Source of the DNA: Archaeoglobus sp. UBA230
GTDB taxonomy: Archaea > Halobacteriota > Archaeoglobi > Archaeoglobales > Archaeoglobaceae
Assembly: GCA_002507545.1 (NCBI GenBank)
Contig: DAVR01000029.1
Span: forward strand, 62,001 to 126,000
DNA length: 64,000 nt
Reading direction: 5' to 3'
The notes under the pieces are model-generated. The model was not told the DNA's origin and made no database searches. It saw nothing but the letters and a program-made list of their open reading frames with translations. Position numbers and translations under genes: made by a program. Every line of letters starts with the position of its first letter. Positions within the stretch are counted from its first letter, which is position 1. This document shows positions 26,495 through 36,109 of this stretch, piece by piece.

Positions 26495-29400
26495 AATTTT
26501 CCGAACCTTTTTGAATGTATAAGCAGCTTCCTAATCTCCTCGTAAGTTTTTCTAACACATTCTTCATCAGTTGAGAAATGAAACGTCTCGTGGTTTTTCC
26601 ACATTTCTGGAGAGAAATTTGCTGAAGTAAAAATGACCGTCCTATTCTTTGATGAATGAGGATCAATTAATATTATTTTTGAGTGTACAATTCCAGGAAG
26701 ATGATTCTTTAATTCTTCTTTGTAGGTGTACACCTTAATACCGTTCCGGGTTAACTTCTCGAGAGCTTCTTTGTGTCTTATAACCGTTGGTTCTTTTACG
26801 ATGACGTTTATATCTATCTCCCGGTCTAATGATAACTTAATAGCTGAAAGAATGTCAGCCCAACTACGAGGCGGTTCATCAGGCCAATGGATTTTGTCAT
26901 CAGTTATATACAGGCTTGTGATGTAAATTTTTTCCTTTGCACTTCTTAGTAATTCTTTCAATTCTAAAACCCCATCAAAACTATAAACGTCAGAAATTAT
27001 TGTTTTAACGTTTTTACAATTGAAGTAGTTTATAATTTCTGTTGTAGATTCAGGTATCCTCGTTTTAAGATATGTTAATGCTAGTGCTAGTACCCTTTTG
27101 TCGATATATGGAACATCTCTTTTTCTTCTATAAGACCACAGGCAGTTTGGACATCCAGTTTCACAATCACATGAAAGAATCATTTCTGCAGCTTCTCTTA
27201 GTATTGTTCCGAATTTCTCGATAATTTGTGAAACGTAGCCTACTCCTCCATCAACATTGTCGTATAGAATAATCTCTCTTTCTTCCACTTTCACTTCGCC
27301 GTCTATCTCTCCATCTTGTGCAAAGAGTACTTTTTGAGCTGCATTTATGATCGCATTTTTCAAAGTGGTCAAGAAAACTTTCAGATCCTCTTCACGAAGT
27401 TCTGTTCCAAGTATCTTGCTAACGTTTTTTGGGATCTTTATAGAGATAACGTTAGTTGGCATCCTGTGATATAGAGCTATTTTCTTAAACTTCCCATCGC
27501 AGATTTCTTTTCCTTTTCCGCCCATTTTTCTGTGTTTAGTTTCTGACAGTTTTTCTCTCATTTTTCCGCACTTTTCGCATAACTCAATTGGTCTCTCTTC
27601 ACCATTGATAACGACTTTGTCAACAATTTTTATGAGTTCAATGTTTCCATAATCTACAAGTTTAAGATTAGGGTCGAGTGAGCAATCTATTACCCTTCGT
27701 GGCTGTTCAGTAAAAAATATATTAGAAACAGCTTCCTGGTAATATCTCAACTCAAATACATTTTCAGGCACTCTCTGAACGTAGATTATGTTTGGCTCGA
27801 TTGCCTCTAATTTATGTAATTCAACATTATTTTTGGTGTTGTGGCTTCCGCATAGTGGACATTTAGGTATAAGATCATCCACGTCTGTTGTAATAAATCT
27901 CTCACAACGCGGACATATGTAGAAGATTTGCTGATTTGGTTTTAAGATTTCCATGTCGATTCCTACAGACTTGTAGATCTTCTTTTTTAGAAAGATTCTC
28001 ATGAGTGGAGCACATTCTGTAATTGCAATACTTCTAGAACGGCCTTCAAAACTTTCATACTCGTACAAGTCTCTTATTTCTACATATACCCCCGGAAAAG
28101 CGTAGCGTGGTAGGACATTGACGTCCATTAAATACGATATTACTGAATTTTCCTCTAAGCGCTTGATAAGCTCGTCTATTCTTTTAACTTTTTCCCAGTC
28201 TCTCTTTTGTTCAAAGTATTCTCTATAGTTTCTATAAGTTTCGATTTCACGGTTAAATCTCTCTAAAGCTTCTTTGAGCTGTTCTTTGAATTTTTCGACC
28301 ATTTCTAGGATTTTCTGGTCATTGAGGTAAGGATATGGGAGATCTCCAAATACTCTACTAATTTTTTCTATTATCTCTATTTTACGACTCTCTATCTCTT
28401 TAAACATATTTTGTAGGATATCCTCGTCAAACTCGGAGATTTTATTGGGATACAAATTTTTGGAGTGTACAAAGAGTATTTCAATGATGGTTGCATTTAC
28501 ATGTTTTTGAAGAAGATATTGATTTGTTACGTCTATCTTGGGCGCTTCGAATTCTCCTCTGATTAGTTCTTCGGGGTGTTCATAGTAGTATCTGTCTATG
28601 GGCGAAAGGTACAAGAAAGTATTATTGAAGGCTGTTCTTTCTTTTCTACCTGCTCTACCAACCCGTTGGATATAATTAGCAGGAGAAGGTGGAGCTTTGT
28701 ACAAACCTACAGAAATTAAATCGCCAATATCTATTCCTAATTCAAGAGTTGGTGTTGCAGCTATAACGTCATACTTCCTTCCTTCAACCATGTTTTTCTT
28801 AAATTCTGTTTCGACTTCATGTCTCTCGTCAAGCGGTAGTGCGCCTGTATCTTCTGCGGTGGACATTTTTACTGGTTCATCTTTTTGGTAAAGTTGGAAG
28901 TAGTAGTTCGAATTCTGCATTGCAAATTCTCTATAATCCAGGGCTTCCAAAGTGCCTTGGCAACCGTATCGGGGGCAGATATTAGATGGAGAAGCCGTGA
29001 ATACGCGCTTACACTTCTTGCAACGGAGTATTCTTGTGGGAATCTTTATAATTATTTTGTTATCATTGATTACATATCCATTTGCCTCATCGCGGTAATA
29101 TTTTAACTTTTCACTAATTAAAATATTCATCTGCTTTAAAAACTCAAAACTAGCTTTGAGTATCTGTTCTATCTTGCCTTTATTCGAAGTGTTGAAGGCT
29201 TTTTTGGTTAGAGATGAAGCTGTCCTCTTAGCTAATAGATCTCTTATTCTTACGCCGCCTTCTCCTTTTCTAAAACCTACTGAGTATCCGACAACATAGT
29301 CTCTAGTAGGAGGAGTTTTGTCTAGACCTTTTATCGCTCCATCATGTCGCAAAATATGTAACAAAGAAATTAAGTACTCTCTCCAGAGTGAAATATTGTC

Positions 29401-30654
29401 CTTCTTTGGAAGGTCTTTTTCAGAAGAGAAGATTCTCCACACAGAGGAAAACTCATCATAGTCTTCGAGTCCTAAATAAGTAACTTCTATCAAGCCTAAA
29501 CTCTCTAGTGATCTCTGTGCAGCAGTAGAGCAAATCTCTTCTAGGAGTTTTGATCTAATCCAAATTTTTGTATCTCGATCCAGGCCTATATACCAGTCAT
29601 AGATATTTCTATACAATGCATCTTCAAGAAGTTCAGGAAGAAATATTCGCTGCTTAAACTTTACTATTTTGTATAATAAGGTTCTTATAGTGTGATCAAA
29701 ATGTGTATCTTCAAGTCTTTTTGCAAGGTATGAAGCAATTTGTCTATTGTCTGTGAATATTAGAAGTTTTTTGAATTGTTTCGGTAATACTGTATAGATT
29801 TTATCAAACACAACTGTACTTGCTGTGTCTGAGCTCATGAGTATTGGGCTTAGCGCCGAGTATGGTCCGTAGCTATTACCGCAATAAGGGCAATTAATAA
29901 CTCGAGTATCCTTTTTAAGTACAATTTTCCTTTCCACTTCGTAAACTCTTGGTCTAACAAATATGTACGCTTTTCGAATATCTATAGAGCTACAGAGTGG
30001 GCATGTTGCGTCTTCAGGAGTTAGTATTGCTCCGCAATCTAAGCATCTATTTACTTGTACATAACCCTTCTTTATCTCAGGAGGCTCCTCGTACGAGATC
30101 CATAATGGAATTGAATTTGCGGAGTACTCAGATGAATACGAAAGTTTTGCAATTCTTTTAGAGATCCCATTATGCTTAGGAAGATCGAAATATTTTGATA
30201 TTTTCTTCTTCAACTTATTTTTGTCTGAGTACTCGTTAAACCATTCTACAAACTCGTTTTCGGCGACGTAGATAATATAGAATTCATGACCGCAAAATCT
30301 GCAAACTCCAACTTCGTCAACTGAGGCTTTACAGATTTCACACTTATCTCTTGGTGTGATAAAGATTTTTGAGCATTTGTTGCATTTGTATACTCTTTCA
30401 ATCGTCTTAAAGAAGTTATGTACAGTGACGCTAATCAAAGGAAGTGTGGGACTATTCGGGTTTGGAAGCCTACTGCCGAGTTTTAGGTAGCTCCATATCA
30501 CGTTTTCTAAAGTTTCAGAATCCATATTTGCTATTAGTTCAGATAGTTCTCTCCTGCTACGAATTTTATGTAAAATTTCCTCCAAACTTTGTGGTTTTTG
30601 TAGTTCGGTAATTAAAAATTGAAATAGAGGATTTTGAAGTAGGGCCTCGCTCAA
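26491..30654 (-). CDS. SF2 helicase C-terminal half with DUF1998 (MZB) and phospholipase D domains; continues the 30966-31901 frame across a frame break
   Basis: The annotated ATG at 30654 gives 1,387 residues, but the frame is open further up and encodes helicase motif III ([10 protein letters not shown] at about 30,930), so the true protein continues from the upstream frame (total about 1,800 residues). Seen in order: several zinc ribbons ([46 protein letters not shown]); helicase motifs V/VI ([13 protein letters not shown]...[12 protein letters not shown] near residue 650); a DUF1998 block ([14 protein letters not shown] with [12 protein letters not shown] near 1,100-1,160); and a C-terminal PLD domain with one HKD motif (HSKIILID...[11 protein letters not shown] near 1,330). 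A single HKD implies a dimeric active site. Helicase, DUF1998 and PLD are separate genes in DISARM; helicase and PLD are also found in Dpd clusters. Confidence 0.85.
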   Translation of the reverse strand: MSEALLQNPLFQFLITELQKPQSLEEILHKIRSRRELSELIANMDSETLENVIWSYLKLGSRLPNPNSPTLPLISVTVHNFFKTIERVYKCNKCSKIFITPRDKCEICKASVDEVGVCRFCGHEFYIIYVAENEFVEWFNEYSDKNKLKKKISKYFDLPKHNGISKRIAKLSYSSEYSANSIPLWISYEEPPEIKKGYVQVNRCLDCGAILTPEDATCPLCSSIDIRKAYIFVRPRVYEVERKIVLKKDTRVINCPYCGNSYGPYSALSPILMSSDTASTVVFDKIYTVLPKQFKKLLIFTDNRQIASYLAKRLEDTHFDHTIRTLLYKIVKFKQRIFLPELLEDALYRNIYDWYIGLDRDTKIWIRSKLLEEICSTAAQRSLESLGLIEVTYLGLEDYDEFSSVWRIFSSEKDLPKKDNISLWREYLISLLHILRHDGAIKGLDKTPPTRDYVVGYSVGFRKGEGGVRIRDLLAKRTASSLTKKAFNTSNKGKIEQILKASFEFLKQMNILISEKLKYYRDEANGYVINDNKIIIKIPTRILRCKKCKRVFTASPSNICPRYGCQGTLEALDYREFAMQNSNYYFQLYQKDEPVKMSTAEDTGALPLDERHEVETEFKKNMVEGRKYDVIAATPTLELGIDIGDLISVGLYKAPPSPANYIQRVGRAGRKERTAFNNTFLYLSPIDRYYYEHPEELIRGEFEAPKIDVTNQYLLQKHVNATIIEILFVHSKNLYPNKISEFDEDILQNMFKEIESRKIEIIEKISRVFGDLPYPYLNDQKILEMVEKFKEQLKEALERFNREIETYRNYREYFEQKRDWEKVKRIDELIKRLEENSVISYLMDVNVLPRYAFPGVYVEIRDLYEYESFEGRSRSIAITECAPLMRIFLKKKIYKSVGIDMEILKPNQQIFYICPRCERFITTDVDDLIPKCPLCGSHNTKNNVELHKLEAIEPNIIYVQRVPENVFELRYYQEAVSNIFFTEQPRRVIDCSLDPNLKLVDYGNIELIKIVDKVVINGEERPIELCEKCGKMREKLSETKHRKMGGKGKEICDGKFKKIALYHRMPTNVISIKIPKNVSKILGTELREEDLKVFLTTLKNAIINAAQKVLFAQDGEIDGEVKVEEREIILYDNVDGGVGYVSQIIEKFGTILREAAEMILSCDCETGCPNCLWSYRRKRDVPYIDKRVLALALTYLKTRIPESTTEIINYFNCKNVKTIISDVYSFDGVLELKELLRSAKEKIYITSLYITDDKIHWPDEPPRSWADILSAIKLSLDREIDINVIVKEPTVIRHKEALEKLTRNGIKVYTYKEELKNHLPGIVHSKIILIDPHSSKNRTVIFTSANFSPEMWKNHETFHFSTDEECVRKTYEEIRKLLIHSKRFGKL

Positions 30655-30965
30655 GATCTCTAATTTTGATTTACCCTCCTTTGAAGCGTATTCTGAATTG
30701 ATTTTTCTTAGTATATTCCTAAAAGTAGTCTCATCAATCGATTTCTCTAAATCTACTATATCAACTTCTTCTATTGGTTCGAGGGTTTTTAGTTCTATAG
30801 GTTTAGGAAAACTGTACGGTTCGAATGTAGCTTCGACTACATCTTCAATACTAAATTGAGAGCCGAAAATACTACTCGCAAATTCTGCTATCTTCTTCTT
30901 TCTTTCTTGCTCATTTTGTATACTTGAAAGTGTGGCGCTTGTTCCTATACAAATTATGTTGTTTC

Positions 30966-31901
30966 CTATATTCTTTCTTTTAATCTTCTTATTAAAAAGG
31001 CAATGTCTATTCCTTTGGAACCTGTATATGTATGAATTTCATCCAAAACGACGAATTTAACAGCTTTCTTATCCAGCCAAGAACTATCCTTCTTTCTAGT
31101 TAGTATGTGCTCTAGTTGGACGTAATTAGTAATTAGAATATCTGGGGGGTTTTTCCTCATTCTATCCCTTGTTAGTATCTGATATCCAAACTTTACACTT
31201 TTGTTTAGTGGACAATACAAAACCTCATCATTAGCAGAATATCTAATTTGCTTTGTATCACAGTTTTCGGGGCAACCATAAATTCTCCTTTCCAAATCAG
31301 TTAAAAAACAATTTTCTGTAAACCTTTCTAATTTTTCGAGTTCTCGTTTATCTTTGGGGGTATCGCCAGTATATATAGCAAAAGTGATTTTCTCACTTTC
31401 TGGCAAGTCTTTATTAAGTGTCCACAGGATTTTGCGCAATCTTTCTACTTGATCTTTAGCGAGCGCATTCATGGGGTAAATTAAGATAGCTTTAACACCT
31501 GGCTCTCCTCTGTGCTCATAGCAGTATTGTAGTATAGGTATCATGAAGATCTCTGTTTTACCGCTTCCTGTAGGTACTGCTGCTATTACGTTCCTACTAT
31601 CTATAATTTTGCTAATTGCTTCTTCCTGATGTACGTAAAGTCGTTGTATGTTGGAAAAAGCCTTTTTAACAGCTTGACTGATTCTTTCCCTCTCAAATTC
31701 TATGAAGAGATCTCCTTGTTTTATGGGTGGTAGAATGGAGATATAAGGTCCGCGCCAAAGATACTTTGTAGGAATTTGCTCTCTAAGAAGTTCTTGAAGC
31801 TCTTCGTTATTAGGTGCGAATGATGTTAGGAAGAATTCAAAGTACTCTCTTTGGATGTTTTCAGTAGCTTCAAGAGGATTAAACACGCTTTTTATCAACA
31901 C
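30966..31901 (-). CDS. SF2 helicase N-terminal half (DEAD/DEAH ATPase core), broken from its C-terminal half by a frameshift
   Basis: 311 residues with Walker [12 protein letters not shown] near 112, motif Ia [13 protein letters not shown], a cysteine set CPENCD/CPLNK, motif Ib/Ic region [15 protein letters not shown] and a DEIH box [14 protein letters not shown] near 285. It ends abruptly at LIRRLKERI-stop just before motif III would be expected. Motif III is present a few codons later in the -1 frame. Both frames are open between about 31,040 and 30,968, so a single lost base (or -1 recoding) there explains the split. No canonical X-XXY-YYZ slippery heptamer in phase is visible. The start overlaps the end of the DpdA-like gene by about 23 bases. 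Confidence 0.85.
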   Translation of the reverse strand: MLIKSVFNPLEATENIQREYFEFFLTSFAPNNEELQELLREQIPTKYLWRGPYISILPPIKQGDLFIEFERERISQAVKKAFSNIQRLYVHQEEAISKIIDSRNVIAAVPTGSGKTEIFMIPILQYCYEHRGEPGVKAILIYPMNALAKDQVERLRKILWTLNKDLPESEKITFAIYTGDTPKDKRELEKLERFTENCFLTDLERRIYGCPENCDTKQIRYSANDEVLYCPLNKSVKFGYQILTRDRMRKNPPDILITNYVQLEHILTRKKDSSWLDKKAVKFVVLDEIHTYTGSKGIDIAFLIRRLKERI

Positions 31902-33135
31902 TTGTAGACACCTCGAGGGACTTGAGTGAATCCAACCACTTTTTCATTTGACCAAGTCTCTCCCCTATTTTTCCCTTTAAACATATTACATTTATTCTTC
32001 TATTATTTGAAACTAACTCTTCCAACCATCCATCAAGTACTACAAGATAATCATTTCCCAAATTAATTAAAATATCAGAATAATTATTAGTTTTTATTAT
32101 TGTCTCTAAATGTTTTGTGATTGAAGCCCTTAGTTCGCTGGCTCTTCTAGAATTCATGCGTAAGTCATACTTTTTAATTGGTTCAAAAGCTTCTATGAGA
32201 CCGTATTTAGCAGAAATTATGTAAACATCCAGAAATGGTATGTTGGCGTATTTTCTTAGAAGTTTAAAGAAGGGACCATCATAAAGGTCTATCGCTGGGA
32301 GCTCGCCTTTTATGTTCTTTTTTGTTTTCGAGCAAGGAATTATAAGTAATTTCCTTTTTATTTCAAGGTAATTTGAAAATACGTTAGTGTAAAGATATTT
32401 TTTAACTTGAATAAATCTTCTTTCCCTCAATTCCTCTTTACTTTTAGTGCTTTTTTCTTCGGGGGTAGGAGGTTTATAATTTAGAATCCAGCCCTTATAA
32501 TCAGCTCCAAATATTTTGTAACTTCTGAATAATTCAATCCTTTTGGGGTGGAAACAGCCCAACAAAAATAGCCAATCGTTGGGATATTTTGCTCTAATTT
32601 TTGCAACTATGTTTTTTAGAAAGTTCTCATCCCTAACTCGAACGTATCTGCTTGAATTCTCTATTTTTTTCAAAAGACCACCAATTGCTATGTACTCATA
32701 TCCTAGTTTTTTCAGTTCTTTATAACACTCAAGATATTCTTTTACGTCATTTCCTTGTGCTACACCAACTAATTTAAAACGATAATCACCATCTTTATAA
32801 ATTCTCATCGCTTCGTTTGCACTCTTTATTGTTTTATCTTTATTTTTGAGAACATCAATAATAACTCCAAATTCTACATCCATTTTTTCATAAGTTTCAA
32901 ACAAGCTAAAGTAGTCATGTTTACAACCATCTTTTGAGAAAACGCCAGAATCCACCATTTTTATAATATTTTTCTCTTTATAATTTTTGAATTCTCTTTG
33001 GAAATTTTTCGATGTGTTTGCATGACCCATAAGACCGATTCTGAACGGTAGTTTGTTTATTTCACAGAACTTTAGAAGTTCTAGAGACATAGGCCTGTCA
33101 ACAACAAAAAACGGAATGGGGTATACTGTTCTCAT
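31879..33135 (-). CDS. TGT-like DNA/RNA base transglycosylase (DpdA-like) fused to YaaA/DUF6884-like domain
   Basis: 418 residues from the ATG at 33135; the frame also allows a GTG at 33153. Residues 1-240 follow the tRNA-guanine transglycosylase barrel order: VDSGVF (62-66, cf. DSGGFQ), GVIIDV, VGVAQG (125-128, cf. VQG), IAIGGLL (152), LLGCFHP and FGADYKGW, with Asp212 where the catalytic Asp is expected. The CxCxxC zinc site of tRNA enzymes is not visible. Residues ~262-400 begin LLIIPCSKTKK and contain DLYDGPFFKLLRK and IISAKYGLIEA, the pattern of YaaA/DUF6884-like proteins. In bacterial Dpd systems DpdA inserts preQ0 into DNA, and DUF328 (YaaA) protein DpdC converts it to the amide form. 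The fusion may do both, on DNA, and not in tRNA archaeosine synthesis. Confidence 0.75.
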   Translation of the reverse strand: MRTVYPIPFFVVDRPMSLELLKFCEINKLPFRIGLMGHANTSKNFQREFKNYKEKNIIKMVDSGVFSKDGCKHDYFSLFETYEKMDVEFGVIIDVLKNKDKTIKSANEAMRIYKDGDYRFKLVGVAQGNDVKEYLECYKELKKLGYEYIAIGGLLKKIENSSRYVRVRDENFLKNIVAKIRAKYPNDWLFLLGCFHPKRIELFRSYKIFGADYKGWILNYKPPTPEEKSTKSKEELRERRFIQVKKYLYTNVFSNYLEIKRKLLIIPCSKTKKNIKGELPAIDLYDGPFFKLLRKYANIPFLDVYIISAKYGLIEAFEPIKKYDLRMNSRRASELRASITKHLETIIKTNNYSDILINLGNDYLVVLDGWLEELVSNNRRINVICLKGKIGERLGQMKKWLDSLKSLEVSTSVDKKRV

Positions 33136-33136
33136 T

Positions 33137-33283
33137 CTAGGTCCCTTTTTCACAATTTAAAAATGAATTAGAGAATTTCTCAGTGTTTTTAGTCCCATTT
33201 TTGTACATAGATCCACATCTCTCTACTGATCTATCCAGAGCTCCTTCGTAACACATTAAAATTTTTGGAGTTTCTTGAATCAT
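33137..33283 (-). CDS. Small ORF (48 aa) leading the Dpd-like operon
   Basis: A short frame from an ATG at 33283 (MIQETPKILMCYEG...) to a TAG one base before the ATG of the DpdA-like gene. A good GAGAGGTG ribosome site lies just upstream, and a TATA-like region further upstream. It holds three cysteines (MCYEG, RCGSM, NCEKG) but no recognised motif. It may be a real small subunit, or a leader frame that couples translation to the DpdA-like gene. Its stop/start arrangement also supports choosing the ATG at 33135 for the latter. Confidence 0.5.
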   Translation of the reverse strand: MIQETPKILMCYEGALDRSVERCGSMYKNGTKNTEKFSNSFLNCEKGT

Positions 33284-33316
33284 ACAAACACCTCTCTTAG
33301 AATATAGCATCACACA

Positions 33317-33329
33317 AATTTAAGAATTT
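33317..33329 (-). promoter_or_regulatory. Putative promoter of the Dpd-like operon
   Basis: On the minus strand GAAATTCTTAAATTT lies ~35-48 bases before the ATG at 33283 and resembles BRE plus TATA. The transcript would carry a short leader containing the GAGAGGTG ribosome site. Confidence 0.35.
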
Positions 33330-33379
33330 CACCCTATATGGCATTTTGAAGTAAATAACTATTGAAAGTTTCACGCGTT

Positions 33380-33500
33380 TTAATCTGCAACCCATTCTGC
33401 AAATCCATCAAAATTCCTTTTCTGGGCTTTCTGGAATTTTCTGTATTTGTATGCGATGCGCAAAGCCTGCAACTCACTCTCACAGCTACAAACCCATTAA
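33380..33500 (-). pseudogene. Remnant of an unidentified coding sequence
   Basis: The gap 33284-33596 has no intact gene. On the minus strand a ~38-codon open stretch without start reads WVCSCESELQALRIA, then YKYRKFQKAQKRNFDGFAEW and VAD-stop, with a protein-like composition. It looks like the C-terminal end of a lost gene between the Dpd-like operon and the HEPN gene. Confidence 0.3.
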
Positions 33501-33596
33501 TAACATAACCATTTCTCCCATCGCTCCTCTTTTTTCCAGAACAAGAATCTTTTATCCTCTTTTTTCAATCACAATGACAAGGTCACTTAATTTTCT

Positions 33597-33943
33597 CTAA
33601 TTCTCCATCTCCTCAAGAATTCTCTCAATCTTCTCCTTCAGTTCCGGCAAATCCCTCTCAACAATTTCCCACACGAGATCAAGATCAACTCCGAAATACT
33701 CATGGATGAGTATATCCCTCGTTCCAGCAATCTGCTTCCATGGCACATCCGGGTACCCTATCCCTGAAAGTCCTGCGGAATGTTCTTGACAGCCTCTCCT
33801 ATTATCTCGAGTCTTCTCAGAACTGCATCCTGAACCTGATGATTTTCCATGAACTCCTCTCTGCTCACACCCTCTGTGTACTCCTCTATCCTCTCTATGC
33901 TCTCAAGAACGTGCAGCAAAAAAGTTTTCACATCCTTCTTCAT
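33597..33943 (-). pseudogene. HEPN-domain toxin of an MNT/HEPN pair, frameshifted
   Basis: The intact frame (33758-33943) gives 61 residues ending KNIPQDFQG. In the -1 frame the protein continues as YPDVPWKQIAGTRDILIHEYFGVDLDLVW to EEMEN, the normal second half of DUF86/HEPN proteins. That half includes the Rx4H motif RDILIH needed for RNase activity. The break lies at about 33,760-33,770. Rejoined, the protein is ~115 residues, the usual size. It overlaps the MNT antitoxin gene upstream by 4 bases. As it stands the toxin's active-site half is out of frame, so it is probably inactive. Confidence 0.8.
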
Positions 33944-34233
33944 AGAATATCAACCTTCTCCCTGAGAATTCTCTCCCTGAGAAGGGGATGGAGGGATTTG
34001 TAGGTTAAAACATCAACGTCTCTCTTCAGCTTCTCCTCGAGCTCTATCTTAAGCCCTGCAAGATCAAGCAAGCTCTTTCTTCCCTCGAATTCCACCAGCA
34101 AATCAATGTCGCTATCTTCGCTCATCTCCCCTCGCACGACAGAGCCGAATAGACTTGCTCTCTTCACTCCATACTTCCTGAGCACCGGAATCATTGCATC
34201 CCTTATTTCCTCAATGGTCTCCATCTCCAGCAC
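33940..34233 (-). CDS. MntA-like minimal nucleotidyltransferase antitoxin
   Basis: 97 residues with the polymerase-beta nucleotidyltransferase motif GSVVRGEMSEDSDIDLLVEF (GS-x-R-G ... D-x-D). In MNT/HEPN pairs this protein AMPylates a tyrosine near the Rx4HxY motif of the HEPN RNase and blocks it. The partner HEPN gene follows with a 4-base overlap but is frameshifted, so the antitoxin remains without a functional toxin. Confidence 0.88.
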   Translation of the reverse strand: MLEMETIEEIRDAMIPVLRKYGVKRASLFGSVVRGEMSEDSDIDLLVEFEGRKSLLDLAGLKIELEEKLKRDVDVLTYKSLHPLLRERILREKVDIL

Positions 34234-34267
34234 CTGATTATTATTTTCCTCGATAACTTAAAAAGAT

Positions 34268-34894
34268 TCACCTGACTATCTCAATTCTGCAGCCCTGCTT
34301 CTCACCGATAATCCTCTTCACCCTCTCAGCAACAACTTCATCGGGAACTACAAGGATGACATCCATACCTCTCCGCACGTTTTTCTCGTAATTTCTCAAA
34401 ACCTGCTCGGGATGATCCGCTCTCACCTCAACCTCTATCGCAGTTTTTCTCCATCCATCATCAGTTCTTTTGAATGCAATCATATCCGGCTGCTCCTCCC
34501 TGCCTCGCTGCGGTGGGAATATGACAGCGTAGCCCTGAGCTCTCAGCATGTCAGCATAAGCCCTTGCAAGCTTTGTGTGCAACTCGCCGCCTGTCCTTGC
34601 AGCTCCACTATGCCCGCAGCAGAGCCCAAGTCCCTTCTCCGATAATTCTGCCATGATTCTCGGTCTTCCCTTCTTCTTTCTTTCAACCCTCCTCGTAACA
34701 AAACCGAGTTTCTCTGCCCTCCCAACCAGAGCTGACACATCACCAGCGCTAATTCCAGGTCTGATTTTCCTGTACTCCTCAAACAGCTCGCTCATGCTCA
34801 TGCTACCTTTCAGCAGGATGTTGAGAAGCTCGTATATCTCCGGCTCTTCCTGAGCGATCTCTTCATCATCACCGATCTCAAACATCGCGCGCAT
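34268..34894 (-). pseudogene. TraG/HerA-like ATPase, third piece: winged helix and nuclease-like C-terminus
   Basis: A 208-residue frame, but the frame stays open upstream of its ATG and reads EELAEKLVSLPDGKAIACI then RGEFGGEARIVELTTLPVIY, the natural continuation of the ATPase in 34948-36027 after a one-base frame change near 35,030-35,045. It contains a winged-helix region (SMSELFEEYRKI...VSALVGRAEKLGFVTRR), a GLCCGHSGAAR loop, and a C-terminal domain with PDMIAF and TAIEVEVR, a PD-(D/E)XK-like core. Together with the other two pieces it forms one gene of about 840 codons that is now broken twice. Confidence 0.6.
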
Positions 34895-34947
34895 TCTTTC
34901 CAGAACGTGGGAAAGAAAGGAATTCCTGTAGATTACCGGAAGGGTCG

Positions 34948-36027
34948 TTAGCTCGACAATCCTTGCCTCACCGCCAAACTCTCCGCGAATGCATGCAATT
35001 GCCTTTCCATCTGGGAGAGATACAAGTTTCTCAGCAAGCTCCTCCCTCCGAAACTCCTTGCAATCACCCTTGCATCATCTCCTGAGACTCTGAATGCAAT
35101 CTTTATGCCTGCGTTGCCAAGTATGTCATTCAGAAGCGCCTCAGGGAGTTGCTTAGTGTGCTGGTGTGCGAGCACCGCTCCCAGACTGTACTTCCTGCCC
35201 TCCGAGATTATGTTTCCCAGGGTTTCGAGATGGGAGAACAGCTGGAACTCATCCAAAAAGAGCACGACTGGAAACCGCCCACCCCTCGAAAGAGCTGCAA
35301 ACCACACCCTTGTTATCACCGCAGAACCAAGAAGTGTGCTCACAGCTTCAGATAGCTCACCTCTCGGCAGCCTGAAGATAACGAGTACTCTCTCTTTAAT
35401 GAGCTCCTCGATCCTCACCGAGGACGGCTTTCTGCAGAGTATCCTGCTCAGAAACCTGTTGTTCACAAATGGCGCGAGTTTGTTGAGAACAGCATCTGTT
35501 CTTCCTCTGGGCAGCTTTTTCAGCTCCTCCTGAAACTCCCTGTCATGCATTTTACCGCTCACGAGGTTGTAGAGATCTTTCATCGTTGGGGAATCGTCTC
35601 TCTCGTACAGAACTCGAAGCCCATCCTGAAATATCCTGTTCAGCGACGGTCCCCAGTACTGCCTGCCGTAGAACTTTCTGAAAAACTCCGTGATCTCTCC
35701 GATGATTCTCTCAACAGCAATCTCCCTGTTCTCATAGCTCTCCAGTTCCAGCGGATTCAGGGAGAACCTCACCCTGAGAGGATCAAAGAGATAGACGTTT
35801 CTCAGGTCAGCAGGATTCACAGCTCTCACGACGTCGAAAGCAAGCTCTCCATGCGGATCGATCACAATGCAGCATGCTTTTTCCTCAAACGCCTGCACAG
35901 CCTCATTTGCCAGAAGTGTGCTCTTTCCAGTTCCTGTAGCACCGATGACATGCTGGTGCTGCATCAGCTCATTGCTTACGTCTATTTCTATTTTTGAGAG
36001 ACCTCGAACTCCCAGTACCACGCCCAT
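34948..36027 (-). pseudogene. TraG/VirD4-HerA-like DNA-transfer ATPase, central ATPase domain
   Basis: 359 residues with Walker A HVIGATGTGKSTLLANEAVQ, ACCIVIDPHGELAFDVV, and Walker B VVLFLDEFQLFSH followed by GAVLAHQHTKQL. Such ATPases pump DNA in conjugation or partitioning. The protein starts at the GVVLGVRG segment that in family members follows an N-terminal ~250-residue region; that region lies at 38091-38882, beyond an inserted opposite-strand gene. Near 35,035 (a GGAGGGAGGAG run) the frame slips so that the last ~30 residues are out of frame relative to the natural C-terminus. The Walker motifs are intact, so a truncated product is conceivable, but I regard the gene as disrupted. Confidence 0.7.
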
Positions 36028-36109
36028 AAAAATTCAAAAATAAACAGATCTATAGAAAAATTTGAGAGAGCTCGGTGCAAATGGATTGGTGGGTTGGCTG
36101 GTGTTGAAT

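Noticed and set aside
30960-31040. Programmed -1 frameshifting in the helicase gene
   Set aside because: The nearest candidate (C-TTT-TTA) does not match X-XXY-YYZ, no clear downstream pseudoknot is evident, and similar breaks occur in many other island genes.
25040-33153. Calling the operon a DISARM system
   Set aside because: DISARM needs a DNA methyltransferase beside DrmA/B/C. None is visible; instead a TGT-like protein is present, which fits Dpd better. The helicase-DUF1998-PLD similarity is kept as a note.
33361-33395. GAAAGTTTCACGCGTTTTAATCTGCAAC resembles an archaeal CRISPR repeat end
   Set aside because: Only one copy is present, with no regularly spaced repeats or cas genes nearby, and the strand also fits a decayed coding sequence.
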